Assembly: GCA_951640165.1 (NCBI GenBank)
Contig: OX621234.1
Span: 5,275,001 to 5,339,000 of the forward strand
Reading direction: 5' to 3'
Source: Pseudoips prasinana
Lineage: Eukaryota; Arthropoda; Insecta; Lepidoptera; Nolidae
DNA: 64,000 nt
A program made the translations under genes and the position numbers. A model generated the notes under the pieces. That model worked only from the letters and a program-made list of their open reading frames with translations. It had not been told where the DNA came from and ran no database searches. Of the stretch, positions 1 to 9,700 are shown piece after piece (within the stretch, counting starts at the first letter, position 1; every line of letters starts with the position of its first letter).

Positions 1-690
1 ACAACCTGGCCTTGAGAGGGAGAGAGGAGCTAAGGATGGGATGGAGCTGCACCCTCGCAGCGCGTCCCTTCTGGACAACCTGTGTTACGTGGGGGGCCAT
101 GCTCAGGTGGTTGTCAATGGTCACCCCCAGGTATTTGACTCTTGGTGACCACTCTCCGGCTTCTCCGTTTATTTTGAGTGGTGGTGAGTGGTGGGAATGG
201 TGGCCCACGATGATGGCTTATGTCTTTCTCACGTTCACCGACAGCTTCCATTTTTGGAGCCATTCTGGTAACGTGTCCAGGCTGCGTTGTAGTTTTACTG
301 CGGCAAAGGAGGCTGACATGGAGGTCACCATGTATGCCGCGTCATCTGCAAACAACGCAAGTCTGGCATCTGGGAGGATTGGGATGTCGTCGGTGTAACG
401 TGAGTAACACACCGGTGATAGGCAGCTACCGTGCGGAACCCCGGCGGTACGGCATCCGTACCGCTGAGACACAGCCGTCCACCACCACTCTGAATTTCCA
501 GTGGGTGAGGAAGCTGGAGATTATCTTCACTATTCTACGGAGCGCCGAGGAGGTGGAGAGCTTATACAATAAGCCCTCGTGCCACACGCGGTGGAACGCC
601 TTCTCCATGTCGAGGAATACAGCAGTGACGTACTCCCGCTTGTTCTTGGCTAGTGCCATGTCGTGCAGTACCCTCGCCTCCTGCGGCTAG
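1..690 (-). pseudogene. Jockey-like LINE reverse-transcriptase fragment
   Basis: On the minus strand, several short frames together read as the middle of a jockey-type reverse transcriptase. One (659-426) contains VFLDMEKAFHRVWHEGL, the conserved DxxKAF box, followed by an SALRR...SFL stretch. The next (472-218) contains GVPHGSCLSP and the catalytic FADD box (LALFADDAAYM). The frames are broken between these boxes, so this is a dead fragment. It runs off the left window edge. Its upstream end, at about 690, abuts sequence shared with the unit boundary and reappears inverted at 830-978. Clade assignment is by motif only. Confidence 0.8.
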
Positions 691-978
691 TATTCTTTGT
701 ATGGTATACAGTACAGTATATAACTCACGGGAAGCGTGACATGACAATGGCGCTGTCGAGGGTACTGCGTCATTGTCATGTCACGCTTCCCGTGAGTTAT
801 ATACTGTGTATACCATACAAAGAATACTAGCCGCAGGAGGCGAGGGTACTGCACGACATGGCACTAGCCAAGAACAAGCGGGAGTACGTCACTGCTGTAT
901 TCCTCGACATGGAAAAGGCGTTCCACCGCGTGTGGCACGAGGGCTTATTGTATAAGCTCTCCACCTCCTCGGCGCTCC
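539..978. repeat. 210-bp inverted repeat at the array edge
   Basis: Bases 539-749 and 771-978 are reverse complements apart from a 3-bp indel and a few substitutions, with a 21-bp spacer. Each arm carries the start of the LINE RT fragment plus the segment that also begins units 2 and 3. The palindrome therefore straddles the left end of the array. Confidence 0.9.
830..978 (+). pseudogene. Inverted LINE RT start fragment
   Basis: Plus-strand copy of the reverse-transcriptase start found on the minus strand at 540-690. The open frame from the ATG at 858 repeats the KNKREY and MEKAFHRVW motifs, then ends abruptly after about 40 residues at the arm end. It is not a functional gene. Confidence 0.75.
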
Positions 979-1007
979 TGTGTGACCTTTATATCTCAAT
1001 TTATATA

Positions 1008-2310
1008 CTACTCTGTCAAGAAAGTACCGGGAAAAGATCATTAATATACAAAATGTTTGTTATTCATCCAAATTTATTTTATCTCCTTCAAAGTATGCTC
1101 CTTCAGAAACGATACACTTACGCCAACGAATAATCCATTCATCAAAACATTTTTTAAACGATGCTTTCGGAATTGAGTTCAGTTCTCGCCGCGAATTCTC
1201 CTTTATGTCTTCTACCGATTGAAAACGGGTACCACGAAGTGGTAATTTGAGTGAATATGGTGGTTGCTGGATGGTATTTGTTGAGTGTTTGGTCAAAAAT
1301 TCGTTCACGGTGGTGGCCAATGGTGGCCTTGTGCGAAGGCGCATTATCGTGGTCCAAAATCCAAGAATTTTCTTTCCACAAATCTGGCTATTTTCGTCGA
1401 ATTTGCTCGCTTAAACGCCGCATAATGCTCAAATAATATTCTTTATTTACCGTTCGACCTTCCGGTAAGAATTCAGAGTGCACAACACCGCGATAGTCAA
1501 AGAAAACAGTCAACATGACTTTGACTTTTGATTGACTTTGACGTGGGTTTTCGATTTGGGTTCAGTTGGAAGGCGCCACTCCGAATCTTGTTGACATGCA
1601 AACTAGTTGCATGTCAAACTCGTAAACCCACGTCTTGTCAACAGTAACAATTCTTTTCATGAATGTTGGGTCAGAATTGACTCGTTCTACCATGTCCTCA
1701 GCGACTTTCATGCGTTTGAGTTTTTGGAGAAAATTCAGATCTTTTGGGACTAGCCGAGCGGCAACATGTTTCATACCCAAATGATTAGATAAAATGGTAC
1801 GAATCGACTCGTTAGATACAGAAAGTTCGGCGGCTATCTCTCTCAGAGTTGAACGAGGATTTTCAGTCGTAATTTCCTTCACTTTTGCTATGTTAACTTC
1901 AGTTGCAGACGTTGATGGCCTACCAGAGCGAGGCAAATCTTTCATCACATCTCGACCGCTTTTGAACGCTTTGGACCACTCATAAGCACGAGTTTATGAT
2001 AAAGTCGATTCACCGTAAGCCTTCTGTAACATTTTCAGTGACTCCGAACACGAAATTTTATTAGCGATGCAAAATTTAAGACAAACTCGTTGTTCGATAT
2101 TTTTGTCCATTATGAAATTCGCAATACACACTATATATTATTATGATATTAATAAAACCAGCACTGTATTTAATATAAATAACAGATGCAACTCAAAAAC
2201 TCCGCGCCAAAAATGGTAACAGTTGTGCCAATCTAACAACAACGAAAAAAACAAAAATTTTAATTTGGAACCATAAACAAATCATCCATTCCCGATACTT
2301 TTTTTGTGTT
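1008..2310 (-). pseudogene. Degenerate mariner-family transposon
   Basis: A mariner-like element with imperfect inverted ends: aaagtaccggg near 1021 and cccgatacttt near 2290. The minus-strand transposase is broken into pieces. The piece at 1948-1562 holds the DNA-binding half (SGRPSTSATEV, then an HTH-like segment) and the first catalytic Asp region (IVTVDKTWVYEF). The piece at 1381-1154 holds WILDHDNAPSHKA with the second Asp. The piece at 1344-1060 holds the C-terminus (RWRKCIVSEGAYFEGDKIN). The SPDLAP region with the third Asp is missing or scrambled, and the frame shifts at least twice. It is a dead copy of a different family from the intact mariner in unit 3. Confidence 0.85.
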
Positions 2311-2744
2311 TTCATACATGTTTTCATACTAGATACTTCTGTACTTCATTTGTTGCACACCTACAACTTTAAATATTTACTGCTTCTATCCATCCAAAGG
2401 TTGTCTGGAAGAAATCGCTTAATGCGATAAGTCCACCCATTGTACATTATTGTGTTATTTATTTTGTCTGCTATGTAATTATCCTGTTGCATTGTGAACA
2501 GTAGAGAGTATTGTATTGTAATCTATTCTCTACCTACCGTATACTGTGTAAGTATGTATATATGTGTACTTTTTGGTTGAACGCAAAGCGTGAATATCGA
2601 GTCAATTGTCGCCACGTCGTCACCCTTCCCGTGAGCTATATGTACCTATATATATTTTATAAAGTGATCTAGAAACAAGCAAGTTACTGTGATGTCCGTG
2701 GCACGTAAAACACTCAACCAACGAGACCCCAAATCAAAGCTTTG
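2311..2744. repeat. Unit boundary sequence with a LINE 3'-end motif
   Basis: Non-coding sequence shared with units 2 (about 22670-23110) and 3 (about 47585-49320). It contains ggttgtctggaagaaatcgc followed by a small hairpin, aatgcgataag. A related motif sits at the 3' end of the LINE at 37980-38020, so this is probably an old LINE 3' tail. No gene is visible. Confidence 0.55.
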
Positions 2745-3001
2745 CTTGCTTATCGTATGGGTAGTGGTAACCCTAGTGTCAGAGTTGCTCAAGCCGCCCA
2801 GTAGGCCTCAGACATGGCTTAACGACTGTTGTCTAATGATTACAACCGGGACCGACAGCTTAACGTGCCCTCCGAAGCACGGAGACGCTCAGAAATTAAA
2901 CCATTTTGGCGGTCACCCATCTATGGACTGACCGCGAGCCTAGTTGCTTTACCCCGCCGATCGCCTACGTACCGGTGAGAGCATCTAGCTATGAGCGCCT
3001 C
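2745..3001 (-). mobile_element. SINE insertion with 13-bp target duplication
   Basis: A 257-bp insertion flanked by aatcaaagctttg at 2732-2744 and again at 3002-3014. Units 2 and 3 have the single-copy site (near 23665-23680 and 49733-49748). It is related, in reverse orientation, to the element at 8580-8825, sharing the ccctccgaagcacgg block and the ccgggac/tgtctaatgatta block. No coding capacity. Present only in unit 1. Confidence 0.85.
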
Positions 3002-3485
3002 AATCAAAGCTTTGTCTGGGCACAAATCGAAACTTGTTACTTACCGGGCACAAAATCTCAAACAGGATTTTCCTAATTAATGGCAACACCCAGCCTTTGA
3101 AATTATACATACCCTGTATCGTAAGGGACTTTACAAGCTCTCAATTGCCAAACACAAAACTCTCCCAGACCACAGTATAAATATGGACAGTAAGGTAACT
3201 AAGCCTAGTTGATGAAATAATTACCTACCTACACTCTATTGAAGCTGTAGGGTTAAAATACGAAAGCTCCGTTTTGATCAAGCCGAGTTCAAACAGCCGT
3301 ATCCTACGCAATACGCACGAGGATTTTTAATGAGATTGCGGAGATATACTTATACGCGACCACTCGTTTTGACGCGGCACTCACTACTGACAGCACCGCG
3401 ACAACCGCTTAGGGGTCTTGTCGATGCGCATGTTTGTGTGAGTGTGCCGTTTCGACCGTTTGTGGGTAGTTTCCGTACTGGTCTG

Positions 3486-3517
3486 TTTTTATACTGAGCC
3501 TTGGCTCAGTATAAAAA
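3486..3517. repeat. Perfect 15-bp-arm hairpin
   Basis: tttttatactgagcc and its exact reverse complement are separated by two bases. Conserved in unit 2 (24148-24179) and unit 3 (50216-50247). It lies just before MITE copy a and could be the fused ends of an excised or nested element; no function is assigned. Confidence 0.8.
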
Positions 3518-3554
3518 TATAAATATGTTCCGAGTCTTCACTCAAAACAACCAT

Positions 3555-3954
3555 ATACAACATGTAACTTAATTAACGCACATCCTGAAAATAGTTTGTT
3601 CAGAATCGTTTACTGAATCGATTAATATAATTTTTAATATAGGTAATTTTTTATTCCAAAATAATTAATAATACGGAAATTAGTGTTTTATTAACCCTGT
3701 ACAGTCAAAACAAATTGAAATGGACCGTAGCCAAAGTAATAAGACTTTTAAAATCGCAGTTTTATTTGTATTCATACAAATTCCATCATTCAATACAAAA
3801 TAAAGAAAATTAAATATTTTTCTAAGAAACGAATATAGTAAATAACAATGCATATACATGTTACATTCAAAATTCAGTGTATGTATTATGATAACAACAT
3901 AATATTCTAATTGAGGTGTTTGAGGGTGTGAGTTATTTACGTTACATATTGTAT
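3555..3954. mobile_element. 400-bp MITE, copy a
   Basis: Begins atacaacatgtaacttaa and ends with the near reverse complement (ttacgttacatattgtat), so it has TIRs of about 25 bp. A second copy lies inverted at 5987-6389. The body is AT-rich and non-coding. The frame visible across it on the minus strand is not conserved as a protein. Present at the same place in all units. Confidence 0.75.
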
Positions 3955-4189
3955 AGGTGACACAAACGTACGTGTACGGGGATCGAACCGAAAACACTAG
4001 GACACCTTAATCACTGCGCGTGTACAGAACGGATGCAAAGGTCATCTTAAGGAGTCTACTTTAGACCAAACGATTGAAGTAAAACTTAGATATACGAAAC
4101 GTTATTGGCTATGAGAGAAAGAGAGAGAAAACACGTCTGTGCTCGCCACTCTCTCTATCGCCCCTACGGTAGTATAATGATAATATCTT

Positions 4190-4445
4190 ATGGGACAGTA
4201 TTTACCTACACGCGGCCGTCTGATAACAAACTAAGCAGAGCTTGTACTATGGAAACCAGATAACTGATATACTAATTACACTACTTTTCTTTTGTAAATA
4301 CATAAATATATAGATAAATTACACCCAGACTCAGGACAAACAGACATGTTCATGCATACAAAATATCTGTCCTGGGTGGAAATCGAACCCACGACCTCCG
4401 GCGTGAAAAGCAAGCATTTGCCAACCACGCCAACAGGCCCGTCAA
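4190..4445 (-). mobile_element. tRNA-derived SINE (minus strand)
   Basis: The minus strand has a tRNA-like head at the 4445 end: gggcctgttggcgtggttgg as an A-box region and gtgggttcgatttccaccca as a B-box region. A tRNA-unrelated body and a diverged tail toward 4190 follow. The same family occurs at 21330-21510. Shared by units 2 (24842-25105) and 3 (50910-51173). It is a Pol III-type SINE, not a tRNA gene. Confidence 0.75.
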
Positions 4446-4860
4446 AATACGAAACGTAAATGTTTCCTTCCATCTTCAACTTAACTTATATCTCCGTCTC
4501 AACTTCCGTTCGCCTCGGCCGATCACACTTGTGGAGGGAGATCACACTCGTAGGTAACGCTCTCGTCACGCATTCGCCAGCTTACTCCCCAAGTAAAGCG
4601 CGTGTAAACAAGTTTGACCGCTGACTGTTATTTTAAATATTGTATCCAATTATGTGAACATTTTATGACTACAATTATTACATGGACATATTATTAAAGT
4701 TTAAGTTTGTATAACAATTATATTTATTGTTAAGTTATATTATGTATAACACACAGTTACAAACTTTCACCTTATTAATATTAGTAGGATATGCACCTAA
4801 TTACCTTTTGCTAAATTTTAACTTTTTAGGTCATCTGCAACTGGGTTAAAGTTTTAGTCT
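4446..4860. other. AT-rich spacer with empty RTE target site
   Basis: No gene is seen. Bases 4780-4790 (attagtaggat) are the unoccupied target of the RTE that sits in units 2 and 3, where this 11-mer is duplicated on both sides. Confidence 0.8.
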
Positions 4861-5183
4861 AGGTATAGGGCAGCCAGTGCGAAAAAAACACGATTTTTAG
4901 ACGTTAGTATCTAAATATCCGTTTGAGATGTGTTTATGTAATTTGAAGTACATATTTATCTTGGAAGTCTCAATATATGAGCTAGTTTGAAACGTTTATA
5001 TGAAATCGTTTCGAGTTCTGAGAGAGTCAAAAGTGGCTTCAAATGGTTTGTGTAGGTACTATGCACGGTGCTGCTCGCCAGTTCTGTTAGGTACTTGAAC
5101 TTGTCTTGACACGCTCCCGCGTCTAGATTAGGTGAAGAGTCTCAAAGAACTAAAGAACGACTTTCGAAATGTGTATTTAGGGA

Positions 5184-5213
5184 TATATAAGGGGACTATC
5201 AAAGCAGAACAGT
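5184..5213 (+). promoter_or_regulatory. Candidate TATA + initiator core promoter
   Basis: tatataag at 5184-5191 is followed about 27 bp later by acagt at 5209-5213, an arthropod-type initiator. The surrounding 4950-5400 is more complex than its neighbours. Conserved in units 2 (TATA near 28907) and 3 (near 54975). It could be the promoter of an LTR-like relic or an upstream promoter for the PRDM9-like gene. No coding sequence follows directly. Inferred from motif spacing only. Confidence 0.35.
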
Positions 5214-5986
5214 GAGTTCTAGTTCAAGTGAAATCAAAGGCGACTTAAGGGAATCGGAGCGGTGCGGTGAGGTGATCATTCGGGGAGACGATTGTGATCA
5301 GAGCCATCCACCTTATTATAATCGTTAATATACAAATAACTAGAGATCGCACTCTCTTGTTCGAAATTAGAACATTAAGGTTCTATGGTTCTATGTTTTT
5401 TTTTTTGTTTTACGGCCCTTGCTTCTTCGGCATTATGCCGCGTCTTCATGGTTTTCGTAATTAAGTCAATATGTATTAAAGTCCGTCACAGTCAAGTCAT
5501 AGTTGTTGTCCTACCCCAATAATGCAGTGGAGACTTGACTAGAGGCTTCTATGGAGTTTGCGATTTAACACAGAAAATCACAATTCACGGCAATATGGCA
5601 CTTTCCTCCACTTGTCTAACTACTTCGTCAAAGATGTAATGTCAAAAAATCCACCATATTCACACGTAATACAAATTTACACCAGTTGTTGAAAATGAAA
5701 CAATGTCTGTTTCTTGTGGGTCTCGTTCCGCGTTGGCGCCAAAACTCCCATCTCTTCACAGTTTTTCAGTGTGTCAAGTGCATGGTAGTGTATGTAATGG
5801 TTTTATTTTATGATTAATTAAAATAATTTACTTCTACTGCCTATCATATAAAATATTAGCTTTCTGTTCTCCTTCCCCATATAATTTTTAACTGTTCCAA
5901 ATTTCATACTCCTCGGTACGCGCAATTTTCGTAAAAAGGTTCACGTATTAATATTATGATGATTTATACCTACATACCGAATTTAT

Positions 5987-6389
5987 ATACAACATGTAAC
6001 GTAATTACTTAACGCACTCCCTCAAACACCCTAATTAGAATATTATGTTATAATCATAATACAGGCACTGGATTTTTAATTTAACATGTATATGCATTCT
6101 TATTTACTTAATTAGTTTCTTGAAATAAAGTTTATTTTTCTGTATTTTGCATTGAATGATGCAATTTGTATGAATAAAAACAAAACTGCGATTTTAAGTC
6201 TTATTCCTTTGGCTAACCGTCCATTTCAATTTGTTTTGACTGTACAGGGTTAGTATGACAATAATTTCCGTAGTTTTAATTATTTTGGAATTAAAAATTA
6301 CCTATATTAAAAATGATATAAATCGGTTCAGTAAACGATTCTGAACAAACTATTTAAAGGGTGTGCGTTAATTAAGTTACATATTGTAT
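5987..6389. mobile_element. 403-bp MITE, copy b (inverted)
   Basis: Inverted homologue of the MITE at 3555-3954, with the same terminal sequences. Internal blocks such as the tgaatgatgcaatttgtatg region match copy a in reverse complement. The pair brackets about 2 kb containing the SINE, the empty RTE site and the candidate TATA/initiator. No coding potential. Confidence 0.75.
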
Positions 6390-6640
6390 AAGTTTCGTAG
6401 CAAATAATATCTCTAGATTAAAATAATAAATATGATAAAATTTAACCGACGCTTATCGAACGTTTATATTAGAATGCAGAAATTATAATTACGGGGCGAA
6501 TGGCGTCCGCGTGAACGCACATTATATGCAGGGGCAGGAATAAAAAACATATTCTGTATTTGAAATTATCTCACTTCTTTTATTTTAAACCATTTCTGTA
6601 TGTTCCTAACATAGTCTGTTATATTCTCTATGGCTTTAAG

Positions 6641-6690
6641 TTTCGCGCCACAAAATTAGAAAAAAAAAACTTTAAGCGGCATTTTATATA
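6641..6690 (+). promoter_or_regulatory. Candidate proximal promoter of PRDM9-like copy 1
   Basis: tttcgcgcc at 6641-6649 matches the E2F consensus TTTSGCGC. A TATA-like tatata lies at 6685-6690, about 80 bp before the start codon. Both are kept in all three units. Inferred from motif and position only. Confidence 0.4.
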
Positions 6691-6770
6691 ATACGCGGGC
6701 TTCATATAATAAAATATTTTTTCTACTTTCTTCTTCTTCAAAACCAAAACGTATAACAACTATAACGAAA

Positions 6771-9700
6771 ATGGCTCCTAATTTAGGTAAATACGCCCAA
6801 ATAAATGATGATGAACAAGATGAACCCAGTTTCGACGAATACGTATGTAAGTAGAAGAAAAAATTACGTAATCATGAAAATTGTAACAGTGCATGTATTA
6901 TTGTGAGGGAAATGTATCCTAATATTACTTATATTTCAGATTGTGACGACTGCGGGAGTTTTGTGCATGATTATTGTACTGAACATGGCCCACTGCGTGT
7001 CATACCTGATGATGAAGTAAGCGTAACTCCGTTTTATGACAGTCCCTATTACCTAAGTATATGTATTCTGCTAATATTACACTAACATTCGAACTTGAAT
7101 AGCAATTTTGATTGAATTTCTATCAATTTACCTCAAATTATTGAACATAAAAAGGTGTCACTTTTTAAGTTTTAACTTCGCGGTTTAATTTCAAAGATTT
7201 TATTTAGCTTTCGCCACGGCGGCGCTCCATATCTGTGACTTGAAATAATAATATATACCATATTGCTATATTTTAAATAAATCTATCTACTTTTTTACTT
7301 TAAATTGGTGGTTCGTGAAAGATCACAAACATCATTACAACCACCCGTGTTGTGTATGTTTCATCCACGTTAGTTAAGTATTGTAGCATGGCCATTGTTA
7401 GCGATTTCAAATATCAAATATTTATTTCACAACATTTTAAGTACATGTTACATTCAGCCATGATTTCTGCACTAAGCACGCAGGCTTGTCTTGCAGGAAC
7501 CAAATATTTTACATTTATTTCTGTACACCACAAAACTTATTCAAATGTCATTACTTCGCCCTCTAATATAGCTCGTATGAAAAGAACAGGGCATACATAG
7601 AACTGTCAAACGAAATATATTATAATAAAAATATTTCGCGCCAAATCTGGCCTGTTCTTATCATAAGAACTATGTGAGAAAAACGTGCAATGAGCTTTAG
7701 TTTAGTTATTGTTCCAAATAATCAGCGGCATTGGCTAGTCGTAATAATATATGCGGTGTGCGCAAGACCGCCAATTGTGGAGATCTTTGGGGGAGGCCTT
7801 TGTCCAGCAGTGGACGTCTTTTGGCTGATATAATGATGATGAGCGCGACACTGATTTAGAAGTCGTCCCGAGTGTGTACCCACCGAGGAACGGACAGCAG
7901 CGTCTCTCACTGTATATGACCTGAGTACGGCGATCACCATACCATACCATACCGTACCCAATACGACACTGATGAGGAACGACAGCTGAGAGAGAGAGTA
8001 GGTACTCGTAGGAAAGACTTACCCTCTACAATTCAACCTAAATTGAATGTAGTTCAGAATAGTCCCATAGTACAATCTGTCATCTTATGTAACAAGCTGC
8101 CAATCGAATTTAAAATTATACACAGAGTTAACTTATTTAGAAACGAATTGAAGACATTTTTATTGAAGAAAGCGTATTATAGTATTAATGAGTTCATAAA
8201 TGACAAACGACAAATGTAAAAACGTTATTTTGACGGTTATGTATGATAGTTTAATTTTGTATTTTAGATATGTATTGTACAACAAATGTTTCAACACAAT
8301 GTAAATTGTTAAAAAATAAATTACTTAGGTATGACCAACCCATCTATATTCCGAGTATCCCCTCAACATGGGGTAGGTTTTTGTTCAGCAGTAGAGGTCA
8401 TTCGGCTGACATAGTGATGAGTAAAATTATGATATACTAATTTCTACAGGTTCCTGCTGAAGGGAATAACCCACCGGCTGTGCTGCGCGCCATTCTCACT
8501 CTACCACTCACGTATCTACAACTGGCGCTATCAGGTTATGTTCCGACTATACTTTTTAAAGTATTATTACATTAGTCTAGCGGAAACGATGTATCCTAAT
8601 ATCCGGTTGGTCTCACCGGTCTAGACACGCGGTCAGTCTATAGATGGAGAATTAGTTTAAGTTCTGAGGTTCTCCGTGCTTCGGAGGGCATGTTACAATT
8701 TGAGTCCCGGTTGTAGTCATTAGACAACAGTCGTTAAGCTTAACGACTCTGACACTACCTCCATGACAATTTGTTTGCATTCGTATCCGATCATCAATCG
8801 GACGGCTCTTTAACATAGAGCGACAGTTGCCCGTTCCTAGAAGTTATGACCAAGTCATATATAGCTACTATTATTGTTTACATTTTAAATGAATTTATTA
8901 GCCATGAAAACAAAATTTGCCCAATAACTGGATAATTCATATCCAGACATGTCCAAGTTGCATTTTCGTCAGACATGCTTTCTAATTTATTTAGTGATGT
9001 TGCTAACTAACTATTATTTTTTATTTGTCAAATAATTATTTGATAATGAAAATTAAATTGTCACTACGTAAGCTGTCGTACAAAATCCTGCCAAAACTAT
9101 TAAATACAAGGAAGAAAACCGCTATTGGGACACCATAAATGAACATTTTTATTAATTATTATAAAATTTTATTCAAAACACAATTATCTGCTTTATTTTA
9201 CAATGCCAAATAACTTATCCCTACAGAAGTATACCTTGAGTATAATGAACTTTTTCTTAAAAATTATCTTTCAATTTTATTCGATTTGTTGTCAAGGGAC
9301 AGCTGAAAAACAGCCTGCACCATTTAAAGTGAAAATGCTCGTATAACGATTGTATGACTGCACGAGTGGCGCAGCGGCTAAGTTAGGCGGCTCGCCGCTT
9401 CGTATTCCGGGTTCGATACCCGCGCCGGACAACTATTAATGTCACCCATAAATACTTGTTCTGAGTCTGGATGTAATTTGTGTCCGTCCCTTAAATGTTG
9501 GTAAAGTACCCCGCGACACAGGTATTAGATTACCTAGTGCGGGAGTTGTCTTTTAAAGCAGAAAAAATAAGCTAGGTATATTACTATAAAGATTCATCAA
9601 AATCCGTTCCGTAGTTTTTGTGTGAAAGAGTAACAAACATCCATCCTTTCTCATAAACTTTCGCATTTATAATATCAGCAGGATGGTAGGAATAGTAGGT

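Noticed and set aside
3680..3997. 105-residue minus-strand frame
   Set aside because: Lies across the MITE at 3555-3954 and is lost in the other units, so not a gene.
7352..7600. 82-residue frame repeated in every unit inside intron 2
   Set aside because: No domain; its end lies in a MITE. Conservation follows from recent duplication of the whole unit.
9358..9432. tRNA gene candidate
   Set aside because: Has A- and B-box-like sequences but is followed by a SINE body and occurs in dispersed copies; no convincing acceptor stem.
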